Shown: positions 45,721-57,871, counted from the stretch's first letter. The stretch is DNA of 64,000 nucleotides from Chelydra serpentina (GCA_037349315.1 JBAIAC010000006.1:21177501-21241500), one strand, 5' to 3'. A program made the numbers and translations. Notes: a model not told the origin generated them from the letters alone.

Positions 45721-48070
45721 AGGCTTGGCAGGATTTGATTTAAGTCCTTAGTAGATGTTGATTTATTTGTGTCAGGTGAAATCTAAGACAAAATCATCGG
45801 CTGACAGCAGCTGGCAAGTGTAGCCTTCCTCACATGTTGCATTTGCAGGGATCCAATATCCCAACTGTGCAGCCATGCAGGGAGCCCCCTGCAGCCTTGA
45901 TACAAAACAGAAAAAAAAGCTTAAAAATAAACAATATTATCTGTCAAATTTACCAAAAAAAATTATAAAAAATATTAAATAAAATCAGATTCTGCCAAAT
46001 CTAGCTAAGAGGTATTCTGACGTGGGGCTCCCTCAGTCTTTCCTGTTGAAGCAGTGCCACTGTGGATAAATAACTAGGAGTCACTGGGCCAGACAGTGAG
46101 TAAGTGAATGCAAACATGACAATTTTGTAGCATGAACTATTTAACACAGCTGTTTAAACTGTATAATCCTTTGATTTATTTCCCCTCTTGCAAGTCTCAC
46201 TGTACAGAAGAGTATAAACTTCTCTTCGCTAGTTTAACACTTTAATTTCTGTGGAAAATGTATCAAAAAAGTAGTAGTTTAATAGAAAAAAGAGCCACAC
46301 TAAGTTAAAACCATGAAGAGATTGTTTTGGTACAAATTATATTTTGCAAGGATAATTAATTACATTTTCAAACACTTATTTTTATCCACAACACTTGTAG
46401 GTAAAGAACTTTTTGAAACAATTTCAGATACAACAAGCATAATAAAAGGTAAACACATATCTTGGTCTTCAATACAAATGGTACAATTAGATAGAAAATG
46501 TTCGTACATATTATTGTATGTCTAGATGTCTATAAGTCTAGCACTACCACAGTCGTTATTCAGTATAGGACAAAAGGTTTACTAGCCTAACAGTCTCCTA
46601 ATTAGATTCAGCATATTTAATGCAAGATGACAAACTAGAAAAGTAACATTTCTAACATAGGTGAGTTTCTTCATTGGAAAGATGTCCCAAGCTTTACTTA
46701 ACAGATTCACCAACACAAGGCTATATGGTCTGTGGCAACTCACTGCAAGGGTGAGCTGAACTATCACAGGACTATTTTCCTCTAACACTGGTGTATGTCT
46801 TCACCAAAGTTGCTCCTGATAATGGAGTTACACAGGTGCAAAGCTTGTGAAAGGTAGAGATGAATCAGGCACTAGAAATTACATATTTCCTGTCTGTTGC
46901 ACATACCTGGACCTGAATGGTGGGACTGAATGTGGCTCTTACAGAGATTCCAAGAATACACTGATTCCCAGCAGTGCCGGAATCTTTAATAGATATACTT
47001 TACACATCTGGCCTCCATCATCCAAGGAAGAGTGGGTTCAAATCAGAATCCTGACAAAATACTTACACGGTATCATGCATCTATGCAGTTACATAGGCCA
47101 AGCAAAATTCATGAGTGCAGTGGAACATCCTCTGAGAACACCTCTAATGTCTAATAATCATCAGGCCCCATATTCCAAGAGGGAAAAATAGGAAAATGGT
47201 CATAAAATGGAGAGGACACTGGTTTTAAATGCTTAAAAATTCCAAATCTTGTTCCATCAAAGCAAAAGAGTAGGAGCTGCATCTTTCTTGTTTTTCTAGG
47301 TAAAGAAAGTACAGTTCTTCTTCCAACATTCGGTCTCCAAAATCAAAGGGGCAGTTCTGGAAACAATTAACACTTTCAAAAGATAAAATCATGACCAAGT
47401 AAAAAGGACAGACAGACAACCACACAGACAATTCTGTAAGTTACTTACAGCATTGATCTCTCAAAATGTAGTAGTCCTGATCTAGTCAAGCACTGATCCC
47501 TACTTACATTTTCTAGTAACTACATAATAAAAATCATGAAACATTTCATGATCATTTTTTCATATGTACACTAATGATCCTTTTGCTTCATTCCTTTATG
47601 GAGCTAGAATAAATGCTATTATTTTCAGAAGTAGTTTTAATCAATCTCTCTTGCCACCTGGCTGGACCAAGAAGGCTTGACCCTCCTAAAACGGTACCAA
47701 TCTTGGAGTTTATTTAAATGTTTATTTTCTGTTCTATTTTATGTACTTATTATTTCCATTACTGTAGTATCTAAACACTTCACACTATTTAAATATTTTT
47801 ACCTTCACAGACCTTTGTGAGGTAAGGAAATACTATTTTCCCCATTTTACAGAAGAGGAACTCATGGAAAGTTACTGTAAAGGAGCCATTTCTCCTCTTT
47901 CCTGGGAAACATACTGAAGGGAACTGTCCTGCAAGAGTGAAAGGGACTGATTAGTTGAGATCTCCTTTTCTCTAACTTCTACAAATTCTGTAAACCTGAC
48001 ATTATTGTTTCTTGATCAAAAAGTCTTCTTCACTGGCTGCTAGCTATGATGAAGTCATGCATAAAACTTC
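45721..48070. other. Intergenic, no recognised gene
   Basis: AT-rich sequence with a MIR-like stretch near 47830-47880 (TTTCCCCATTTTACAGAAGA). No exon recognised. Confidence 0.5.
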
Positions 48071-48078
48071 ACCTACCT

Positions 48079-48322
48079 CAGCGATTCTCAAACATTTTGT
48101 ATTGTGACCCCCTTCACACAGCAAGCCTCTGAGTGTGATCCCCTCCCCTAGAAATTAAAAATAGGAGGGTGTGTTAATTTAATATTAATTTAATTTAACA
48201 GGGGCTCAGGCCTGTCAGCCCCGCCCATTGCCAGGCCCACCCATGGGCTCACAGCTCGTGACCCCGACGTAACCACTTCATGACCCCCTGAGGGGTCACA
48301 ACCCCCAGTTTGAGAACCCCTG
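48079..48322. mobile_element. hAT element related to the one at 11469
   Basis: 244 bp with ends CAGCGATTCTCAAAC and GTTTGAGAACCCCTG and family strings AGCAAGCCTCTGAGTGTGA and CCCCTGAGGGGTCAC. The flanks ACCTACCT and ATCTACAG agree at only 5 of 8, so this is an older copy. Confidence 0.82.
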
Positions 48323-48864
48323 ATCTACAGCCAATGGGGAACTTAGTGGTGATCTGTGGGAAGTAGTATATATTTTGGGATATGTAGTCCCAGTGAGCTG
48401 TATCTCTGTATTAATGGGTGGGAACTATTGTGTTGCTTTTTGTTTAAAGTCTAGTTTCAAGGCTCCTTTTACAATTATTTAAAATATGTGATGCTTGTAA
48501 ATGAAGTTGCAATAGCAAATTTCATTTTAGGTTTCCTATAATTTAACCTCTTCTCTGCTATTACCTAAAGGCAAGTCAAATCTTGCAGAGATTTCATGCT
48601 TCTTGTTCTGTAGCAAAAAAATGCCACCAGCTACAAACATTAATTTAATACAATTACATTTAAATAAAAAAGTTTAGAGATAGCAATTACAGAAATAGAA
48701 TGCACCTAAAATACTCACTTTGAGTCCACTCAGCTGGCACTGATTCAAGTGGATATTAATCCTTTTCTGGACCATGCATGTGTTCTAGCAGTTTATTATA
48801 GAATGTGTCAGACAAATAAATTCAGTTACACTGGACAAGCTCAACCACTGAATTTATCTGATCA

Positions 48865-49402
48865 TTTATTTAAAAAATGCTCAACACTACTGGTAACCAA
48901 GTATTTGTAAGCCTGTTTTAAAGTTAACAGCCCATCAAGAGAGTGGAGCACAATGGGGAATTTCAGTTATACAAAAGCTGTATCAGTTTGTCTTGCTGAG
49001 AACACCTGATTGTAACTATATTATGAGTCTATCTTTGCAAGCCAAAAGGCTAATGCTTCATTAAATAAACCTTACCTCCTCTGGAATAAAATATCAATTT
49101 TGTATATTATGTCCATGGCTATGGTGCTTATGGCAAGAAAACACTGTATAATCATAAACGGATTTCAGTGCATGTCAGCTGTACTCCAGAGACTGCATAA
49201 TTTTGACAATGTTTACATTTCAAACTTCAGTACCAAGTAAGCAGGACTTCACAATGCTTTTGATTAATTATGACTATGTCAACTTAGCAATACAGTGTCT
49301 CTTGAGCTTGGATGCTCAATGCTATGGATATCAGGAGAGGAACTATGTAGGAGGTTTAGACATCAAGTTTACTGTTTAGCGTAATGTATTTTTCATGAAG
49401 TA
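48865..49402 (-). terminator. Probable GEN1 3' UTR with candidate poly(A) signals
   Basis: On -, AATAAA appears at 48865-48870 (about 530 nt after the stop) and 48792-48797 (about 600 nt). No independent evidence shows which, if either, is used. Confidence 0.35.
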
Positions 49403-50853
49403 CTAATTGCTTTTGAGTCTTAGTTTGAGCCTTTCAGACAGAGGCAGGGGACTATCTACCAATACATCACAGTCGTCATTTTTGCTTCGCTGCAGAGAAG
49501 AACAGGAATCTAATCTTTTAAATGATAGTATTGAGCTTGGGAAACTGTTAGCTTCCACTACCGAGGCAGGTTTTGGAGATACTTCCATTGACAAATTATT
49601 GCTAGTTATTTTTAAATTTGCCTCTTTCTCTCTCCATTTAGTTGAAAGATCTGATCCTCCATTACTCCTCTCCTTGGTGGTGTTTTCCTTGATCTGAGCT
49701 GGATTCGATTGCCTCCGCTGTTTAATTCTGTAAGTCTGATTTTTATCTGTCATATTCCCATCATCACTGTCCTCACTAGAAGAATGTCTCTCATGGCACA
49801 CACTCTTTTTAATGGAAGTTTTCCAAGTAGCTTGAGTACAGAATTTCCTAATGGGACAGTTATCTGTGGCCTTTGCTAACTTTAGTGATTCACCGTCGGA
49901 GTGCAAAGGCTCTGCTGCTTGACTGCTCAAACCCACAGACTTCGAACAGCTTTGTTTGGGGTGTTTTTGCTCCATTTGTACCAGGTTGCCATGGTTTTTG
50001 TACTGTTCCTGGTAATTTTGTACACTAGAGACCCTCAAATATTTTTCTGATAACATTTTGATTTCCTTTGTGGTGTCACTTAATTGGATTGAAGGATAAG
50101 TAGAAACAGTCTCAGGAACTGATGTTTCTTTCATTTGTTTCAACAATTGTAAAGGTTTCGGTTGCACTATGTTTAGAGACAGTGAAGTATCTTTCTGCAC
50201 AGACGTCTTCAGAAATATTCGTTCTCTTAAAGGCAACTTCTGAAGCTGTCCTACCAGATCAGTAGGGGTTGCAACCAAATACTCTGCACTGCTGCAAGGA
50301 TCTTCATCAGATTGTGTAGCACCAGAATATTTTGTGTTTTTTCTTGTTTTGTGCTGAAGTGTACATGGTTGGCTTATACAATTATTAGATGCACCAAGCT
50401 CAGACAGTGAACAACAGGCAGAATCAACATGTGCTGGTGAAATGCTGAAGGAGGTTCCTTCCCAATCAATGCCACTCAATTGTAGATCAGCTATCATAGT
50501 GCAAACACAAGAGGATGATGCCTCAGGGAGTTGAGTAAAGTGTGCTGGTGAAGTAAGAGAGTAATCTAAAACACTTGGATATTGAGTGTTGGGTGAAGCA
50601 GTTAGAGGAAGGGTAGATACTGGGTTTTGTAACTGAACAATGACAGTGGAGACATCTGCAGCTAAAAGGGAATCATTAGATTTGGAGATACTTTTCTGCT
50701 GCATTTGATTATCAGGAAGACTTTTTAAATCTGACTTGGAATCCTGCTCAGGAAAGCTTTCACATGTAGATTGCAAATTCATCAGAGACAGAAGATCAGC
50801 AACTTTACCATCGATATTTGACTGTTCTTTTTCTTTTGGTTTATTTTTCTTAC
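49403..50853 (-). CDS. GEN1: GEN1 last exon, C-terminal tail
   Basis: 1451 bp after acceptor TTTTTTCAG. It codes 483 residues of disordered-looking Ser/Thr/Gln-rich tail. It has a basic start (KKNKPKEKEQ), an export-signal-like VADLLSLMNL (50803-50774), several Ser/Thr-Pro sites (ISPAH, TSPAH, ASPNT, VSPKP, DSPLP), and an acidic RHSSSEDSDDGN. The open frame extends 25 bases further 5' into the intron; the acceptor sets the true start. Confidence 0.95.
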
Positions 50854-53800
50854 CTGAAAAAACAAAAAGACCATACATAACAATAGGTGTTTCTTTTTTG
50901 TCAAAATAAAAAACAAAAATTAACCTCAGCTGTTCAGAATTTATAGTGCTAGCAGATGAAAAAGAGCAGGGTGAGAGAAGGAGATGGGGATCTTGCTAGG
51001 GCCATAATCTTCCACTGAATATGATGTATGAACAGCTATGGAAGAACTGATGCAATCCTGAAAATATCTATTATTTTTCTTATTGCAGTGCCCACAGAGT
51101 GCTAACCATTGGTCAGCTTTCAAACTTACTTCTCTGTTTCCTTTCCAAAACTTCCAATTTTTCCACTTTATAGAAGCCAACAATGTCAGGATAGGCAGCC
51201 TGAAACAAAGATTCTTCCTCTACTGTAGCCACAAAGGACTCTGTGGGCTGATCATCTGCTATAACATAATGCTCTAGAAAATTAAGAAAGGCACATTAGG
51301 GCTGAGGGCATGGAGGAAGGGAAAGGACCAAAGCAAGAACAATGCAGTTCCCTTGTTCTTAACTACAATTTTCAAATATAAAGGTCAGAAGCAGAAGATT
51401 AGAGGCTAGACCCTGGCCATGCTAAGGCCCCTTTGCACCAGTCTGTGGCGGGCAGTTGAGATTCTCCCATCATGGGGGATTTTTTCACACAAAGTAGTGC
51501 CACCATAATATAGGGGATATGCTGGGGCCAAGAAGGTATAAAACTGGAGTCCAATGTGATGTCGTGATCCCACGCCAGTGTAAGGGACATCTTTGCCCTC
51601 CTCCAAGTGTGCACCAAGCGCTGCTCTGACACACCTAAAAACTGCCAAAGAAAACACCCCCCCCCCCCCAAGGGTTCATTGTTTGCATTGTCAATCTGTT
51701 TGATTTTAAAAGTGTGTGTTTTCTGCATACGTTCATAGAACAGTTGTCCTACAGGTCACTTGTGCATATTGCTGGCTGCCCACTTCCTTAAAAGGGGATT
51801 TTTGTCCACTGTTTTTAGTTACATTACAGAATAACCCATGCGTGCACAAGACAGCACCAACCTGGTTTTTGCCATTCAATTTCAAAACAAGGAATTCCAT
51901 TTTTAACACGTGTCTTGACTATCCTGTGAAACAAAAGCAGACATAGTACCAACTTCACTAAGGGATTTTGCTAAAGCAAAAAATGTGAAAAATCAAACCT
52001 ATTTGCAAATTAATGCAAATTAATCAGAAGGAAAAAAATCTTATTCCTCTATCAATAGATTTAGTACAGATTCTAAAAATCAGAAAGATTTGCTTTTAAG
52101 ATTGTAATTTTTTCTTTGGTGCAGGTAAATAATAAGCTTCAGTTCTTGACTTTGAACATTTAAACAGACCATTAAAGAATGTACAGGTCATAAAAAGGTA
52201 CCAGATGAGCATCACTGGAGAGTGAAGTCCCCTTCTCACAAGAGATACAAAGGCAGTGATACTGAAAAACGTCCTCATACTGCCCCGCCTATGGCACTCA
52301 ACCCTAGCATGGGGACGACCTGTCACAGTAGTTGTGTCTCTGTTCATTCATTCCTTGTGTCTCTTTGCTCAGACTGGAGAGTTTTGAGCCAGAGAGATAT
52401 TGCTTGGGGGGCAATATTCATTTTATCTGCATTGTGCAGTTTAGTTAGGAGTTGTTAAGTGTGTGTGCATGCTGCCAATGTTTTTTTGTTACATTGACAG
52501 TTGCAACTGAGCAGCCATCAGATGATAACTTAATTTTGCTATTGGCAGTGGATTTGAACCAGCAACTTAGAGGTTAAAAGGTTCCACATTCTACTAACAC
52601 TCCTACAAACCACTCATCCCTGCTTCCAATATTTCTTTGGAAAATAATTCTGAATAATAATCACTGATCCTGCAAAAACTCACCTTACCACTTGTGCTAT
52701 TTCACATCTGTGAGCAGTCCCACTGAAGTCAATGGAACTACCCACAAAGTAAAATGTGTAAATGTGTGCTAAATCAGGTTTTAGGCACTAATTCTGCATA
52801 TATGGAAACTGGATGTGCTACACAAAAGCAGAACGGGAAATTACTATGCTACGTAGTAGGCATAACTCTGCTCGGTGGTGGCTTTGTACGCAAGCAGGAA
52901 AGGAGAAGGTCTAATCAGATGTCTTTGGCTATCCATGAGGGTGCAAGGTTGGTGATGAGATTGTCACAGGTACATACTGGCAATGTGTGTGAGTACATCA
53001 TCTAAGCGGTGAACAGCCTCTCTGCACCTCCTTTTTTGCTGAACTGGTAACAGAATTTGATGGTAATACTGAACTGAAAGTTTAACAGGCTTAGACAATA
53101 ATGATATTCCGTCTTGACAAGAAAGTATAGTAGAATTCAACAGCAAGACCATTCACTATTAGGTATGACAAGAACGTCAGCTCCCCAGCTGCAAACTGTC
53201 ACCTACTAAGATTTATAGACCACAGGCCTGATCGTGCATGGACTTCAATGAGCAAAGACTCATGCCCATAGTGCTGAATCTCATGTATAGTCTCATTGAC
53301 GTTGATGAGACTGTGGCTAAAAGTGAGGGTGTGAAGAATCATGCCCTATAAACTAGCATTAAAAGAAGCTTTTGTTCACATTTTACTTTTGTGAAGTTGC
53401 AGTGACAGAAATGCAGCACTGATTTAAGCTTTTACCTTTTTTGAAAGGCAGCACACAGCTCAAGGATGAGGCAAAAGGGGGAAGTAAATTTTACTTCAAT
53501 AAGTAATAAGATTTTCTCCAGCGACAAAAGTGAACAGAAACATGGAGTGAATTCAAAAACTTCACAAATCACGTTACCGTTTTGCCTGCAGTTGCTCTGT
53601 ATCGGTCTGACCAGACTTTCTTTTGATCATGTCATAGTGTGTCAACAGTGACAACAGTTTCTTGCAAGCATAGTGTTTGGTCCATTCCATCTTCTCAAAA
53701 GCAAATCTCTGTTAAGAAATGCAACCTTAATAACCTTCTTATTTTGTTGTTACAGTGTCCTTAACAGTTATCTCAATGAACACTTTAAACATCTATTATG

Positions 53801-56800
53801 TTTTATACATTGGTTCAATACCCACCTTATGGTAAGACACTAATGACCTCTCAGTGCAAGATGGCAGAATAATGGACATCCATAACAGGATAGATATAGC
53901 AGCCTGCTGAACTTAGAGTTAAGGGAGCAGTTGTGTAGTAGCAGCAGCAGGAATGGGAAGGCCACATTGAAAGCTAAACATTTTCTCATCAGATTCTGAT
54001 AACGTATTTCTCCCATGCATGCACATCCACAGATTTTTATCACATTCCATTAGAGTACTCATTAGTAGTCCACTGTCTATACACCATTCATGTAAACAGT
54101 GCCATCAGTCTCAGAAGGTGGAGCATCAAAACAGATCTTCTGCCCTGCCAGGAAAGGTGAGCCTTAACATTAGCCTTGGAGATGACCTAACCAAGAAGGG
54201 TATAGTTTCCAACTTCCGTACATCAGCCCCAAAACAAAATTCAGATGGATAGTTCTCTTTTATGCCACAAGAATCCACTTGGTATGGTTCCACAATTATG
54301 TTGCTGGGTAGAATGTAAGTCAATCTAGAAGAGTCATTGCCCCAGTGGACACTGAAATCACCCAGCACAAGAAACTTGGGAGAATTCTATACCAGGCACA
54401 AGAACATAATCAGTCACTCACTCAAGGCATAAAGGGCTGGCCTATTTCTGTGATTAGCACTAAATGGCATCACCAATCTTTGCATTGTAAATATCAATCT
54501 CAAATGTTATCTACAGACTTTTAGACAAATCTGTTCTACTGTAAGGTGACCTCTTCAACTGTGTAAATTAAATGCAATTTCATGCATACATTTCGATTAT
54601 GTTTCCTTTTGCATTGATAGAGTACAACTTAAACACATCTTAAAGTTTGATTAAATGTATAAATGCAGAGTTCTTACTGGTAGTCAGCCTAGTTCAACAG
54701 CACAATGAAGGCATCGTTTATAGCAGTAACGCTCAGAAGAACAACATAACATCAATATTGAAATAGATTTCTTGAAAGAGAACAGCGGTTCACAATTTTT
54801 TTTTTTTTTAAATGATGGAGCTCCCTTTGCTACAGATTAGGAAATGGACATTACCTTGTGTCCTTTTTACCAAGTCGTGACAGTTGCCACAAAATTCTCT
54901 TTTATTCTGTCCAGTCTCTCTCATGTGTTCTCTGCCCCTTCTCTCCCTTGCATGCTTTCCTTCTCTCTGTAGGGTTATTTTCAGCTATTTCCCGGCTCTC
55001 CATCCCCATTATTTTCTTGTTTAATGGATCCTCCTCCTCCTTTCCCACTAGGCAGAAAGCGACATCCTCTCACCCACTATGGAGCTATCTATTAGTGGTC
55101 CAGATCCATAGCTAAGCTACTGTAAATCATACTAGTTTCGCTGAAGTCAGTTGTGCTGTGCTGATTTACACCAGATGAGGATCTCACCCATTGTACTTAA
55201 AAACAGTGTTAATGACACATTGGTATCTCTCTCCCACGCACACTGTAGGCTGGTAAAATCTACATCCACTCATATAACCTCTGGGAAGCATGCCAGGGCA
55301 AATCTTTGAATTTTGGGGATGATGGACCGTCCCAGAAAAGCCTCCAAATTTGGTAGGTAGCAATTCAGAACTGGTAAGTGAGGGCCAGCTGCCATAACTC
55401 AACAATTCAGGACAGGATGTGAAAAGGAACTTTGTATCTAGCTAAAGCTGCAGTAGTTGTGAGTGACCCTGTTTTCCAGTTTCTCTCACTACATTGTCCC
55501 CATCTACAGCTATTCTAAGGCCTTAATTTCCAAACAAACATGTATATTAAGGATGTTGCAAGGTTCTTTCATTCTTCCCACTAATAAAAGTTACTAATTA
55601 ACATTAATATTCTCAAATGCATTCCATACTAACAAATGCAACATGTCAAAGAGCTGGATTCTCTATGTATCGTTCTGTACCTGAAAGGACAATAAATTTG
55701 GCCTCTGGCACTCCATTATCCTGACCAGCTTGTTTTTGTTTACAAGAAATTCTTTGATAACCTTGAAATAAAGCAAAAAGAGGACATTTAGAAGAAAGTT
55801 AGCTGAAAATCCAATTCACTAATTCAAAATAAACCGTTAGCAGGCTTTTTAGTTACCTCAGAAAATGGAAAGCCCTCACAGCCTCTAGCTTTTCTGCAAG
55901 TAAAACATACACATTAGGAATAGGATAGAAATGTGTGTGATGCAGGACTTGCATGCTCACCCTGCACCTGAAAGCAATGAGGATCAGTTCATTTTGAAGA
56001 CATTCCTACTTTCTGATATTGTCCTCCACTGCCTTTGTCTGTTTCGCTCGCTCTGAACAATGCCACTCACAAGGGCAGCAGTATTGGTAGTCATGTGGTT
56101 CACAGTACTTAACACTTCCACACAGTTTACATCCACTGAGCTCATGGTCCTTACAAGAACCTACAGAAAAAGGAAGAGAGAGAATGAGATGAACCATGTT
56201 TCCCAAACTACACAAGAGTGTTTCATAAAGTTGAGTATATGTGGGTATATCACCAAAAGCTGCTGTATACAGAGCTAAGCACACTAGCAATACTGAGTAA
56301 TAGTTACTCAGTTAAAATGTTGCAGAATGTCATTCTGGAAAATTCTCTCTCTCAAGACCCACAAATATCATGCATATGTGACACCGTGACAAAACTGTGG
56401 AATGAATGACTTTCTTTCTCTCTTCCCCCTCCGCCAAAAAAGAAGAAGTCTTGCTGTAAGCAACATTGGGTTTGAACTGAAGGTGCCAGACAGATGGTCC
56501 TTGAGACTGAATGCCACTTTAAAAATAAAATCCAGACACAGTGAGAAGAACAGCAATGCAAATCTTCTCTGCTAATATAGCTCAATCCTGTCAACGGAGG
56601 GCCCGCCAGCATGAATAACTGAGTAGTTCATTCTCAATGTCAGTTCAGTCTTTGCCCTCTTTACTGACACTGCCAAAAAAGTACCAACTATGATGGCAGT
56701 TTGTGATGTATACACTTGCCCAAACTAGACCTACACCACCTAACAGCATTTCAATAGTAACATCTTCTGAACACTACCTACAGGGCCTAGGCTTGTACCT

Positions 56801-57871
56801 GTGGCCTGCAGGTTTTTTTTAAAAAAAGTTCTTACTCCCTCACCAATCCTCAAGAGAGACCTTTTATATTTTTTAAAGAAAGATAATCCAGAAGTTGAGA
56901 CCTGCATGAAAAGCAATTTTTAATGAAAGTCATTTCAAATATTTTAAAGGGCATTATCCTTTTTTTTTTAAAAAGGCATTATACTTATAAGACTCCAGAA
57001 TGCAGGGCAGCATCATTACCCAGGGGTACTGGTGGGGGGACCAAATAAAATGTATATCAAATTAAAATAAAAATCTACCCCTTTTCATACCAACCTGGAT
57101 GATGGCACACAGAACAATGAGTCATCTTGTTAACCGTTAGAACAGATGCATTACCACACTGAAGTGGTCCTTTCCATTGATCAAACCTAAAATTATATTA
57201 CAAACGTTAATGTAATGCAATCCCACATCTTATTCATGCAAATTCTACCACTTAAGCTAAATATGGGGGGAAAAAAAATCATACCATCTAATTCATCCTC
57301 TTAAAACTATTCAGTTTTCCATTACACAATTTGTTTGCATTAAATGTACTTTTGAGTATGTACTACGGATTGTTGGGATGTCTAGTTTTGAGAATCACTG
57401 GGGCGATAGTCATACCAGACAACATTAGGATCTAAAGACCTGATCCAAAGCCCATTAAAATCAATGAGAGTCTTTCCAAATTACTTTTGTGGGCTTGGAA
57501 TCAGGACCTACCTGCTATGATCCTGCAAACATGTATACGTGTGTTACTGTCTGCAAGAATAGGGACTAGGAGTTAACGCAATTTTAAACAATAACTAACT
57601 AAAAAAATAGCTTGCCTGGCAGAATGTATTGTTTGAATACACAGATGATCATGTAAGAAATTTAATATTTTGTTTCCTTAAAAATTAAAACATGAGTAGC
57701 GTAGACTCAGGTTCAAAGTGCATCATAATACTGCCTTTCAATAAGACAATTTAAAACACTGAAATATTTCAGGAGACAAGACAAACTTTAACTTTACCTC
57801 TGCAGTAAACTTTGACCGTGCAAAGTCTCAATTAACTTTAAAGCTTGTTCTTTTCCAACTCCTGGCACTCC
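49403..57871 (-). CDS. GEN1: GEN1 Holliday-junction 5' flap endonuclease, C-terminal 740 residues, nine exons
   Basis: GEN1 is a Rad2/XPG-family nuclease that resolves Holliday junctions by symmetric nicking, mainly after nuclear envelope breakdown. Exons in transcript order are 57871-57798, 57186-57095, 56160-56010, 55893-55857, 55761-55681, 53708-53578, 51923-51862, 51273-51130 and 50853-49403. All junctions are GT-AG and the sum, 2223 bp, is exactly 741 codons including TAG. Window residues 1-20 hold the helix-hairpin-helix GVPGVGKEQALKLIETLHG. A cysteine-rich insert (KLCGSVKYCEPHDYQYCCPC) follows. Residues 189-257 form the chromodomain (RIVKTRVKNGIPCFEIEWQK, HYVIADDQ, EEESLFQAAYP). A 483-residue low-complexity tail ends PLSERLKLRLKSN. 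The catalytic XPG-N/XPG-I domains lie beyond 64000. Confidence 0.96.
50854..51129 (-). other. GEN1 intron before the last exon
   Basis: 276-bp intron with donor GTAAGT at the 51129 side and acceptor TTTTTTCAG at the 50854 side. Confidence 0.9.
51130..51273 (-). CDS. GEN1: GEN1 exon, second half of chromodomain
   Basis: 144 bp. It encodes HYVIADDQPTESFVATV, EEESLFQAAYPDIVGFY and KVEKLEVLERKQR. Acceptor TTTCTAG, donor GTAAGT; it ends one base into a Ser codon completed by the next exon. Confidence 0.95.
51274..51861 (-). other. GEN1 intron with poly-C tract
   Basis: 588 bp. A run of about 13 C lies at 51657-51669 on +. No element with clear ends is seen. Confidence 0.85.
51862..51923 (-). CDS. 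GEN1: GEN1 exon, first half of chromodomain
   Basis: 62 bp, too short for routine open-frame listing. It encodes RIVKTRVKNGIPCFEIEWQK with acceptor TTTCACAG and donor GTTGGT. It is needed for the frame: joining its neighbours directly would hit a stop. Confidence 0.94.
52545..52625 (-). repeat. tRNA-like SINE fragment in a GEN1 intron
   Basis: On -, GAGTGGTTTGTAGGAGTG begins a tRNA-like head and GGTTCAAATCC makes a B box. The full stem does not pair convincingly, so it is read as a SINE remnant. Confidence 0.45.
53222..53350. repeat. Palindromic MITE fragment in a GEN1 intron
   Basis: CAGGCCTGATCGTGCATGGA at the left pairs loosely with AAGAATCATGCCCTATA at the right; the interior repeats the TCAATGAG / CTCATTGACG motif. 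Same general type as 29299 and 55097. Confidence 0.5.
53578..53708 (-). CDS. GEN1: GEN1 exon
   Basis: 131 bp from acceptor CTTAACAG to donor GTAACG. It encodes RFAFEKMEWTKHYACKKLLS and LLTHYDMIKRKSGQ, close to the human GEN1 segment between nuclease core and chromodomain. Confidence 0.95.
55097..55190. repeat. Palindromic MITE in a GEN1 intron
   Basis: A clear inverted repeat. The left arm is GGTCCAGATCCATAGCTAAG and the right arm is CTGATTTACACCAGATGAGG, with a core TTTCGCTGAAGTCAGTTGTG. It is a widespread turtle/crocodile-type palindromic element. Confidence 0.7.
55681..55761 (-). CDS. GEN1: GEN1 exon
   Basis: 81 bp, 27 whole codons in phase 0: VIKEFLVNKNKLVRIME and CQRPNLLSFQ. Acceptor TTTCAAG, donor GTACAG. 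Confidence 0.95.
55857..55893 (-). CDS. GEN1: GEN1 micro-exon
   Basis: 37 bp encoding KKARGCEGFPFSE, between acceptor TTGCAG and donor GTAACT. It matches the CEGFPFHE stretch of human GEN1 and reconciles the phases of its neighbours. Confidence 0.93.
56010..56160 (-). CDS. GEN1: GEN1 exon, cysteine-rich segment
   Basis: 151 bp from acceptor CTGTAG to donor GTAGGA. It encodes SCKDHELSGCKLCGSVKYCE, then a second run of Cys/His (YQYCCPCEWHC). The spacing suggests a small metal-binding fold, which is inference. Confidence 0.94.
57095..57186 (-). CDS. GEN1: GEN1 exon
   Basis: 92 bp from acceptor TTTTAG to donor GTTGGT. It encodes FDQWKGPLQCGNASVLTV and THCSVCHHP. Confidence 0.94.
57798..57871 (-). 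CDS. GEN1: GEN1 exon, helix-hairpin-helix; most 5' exon in window
   Basis: 74 bp from acceptor CTAAAAG to donor GTAAAG. It encodes GVPGVGKEQALKLIETLHGQ and SLLQ, the DNA-binding helix-hairpin-helix after the XPG-I domain. Confidence 0.96.
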
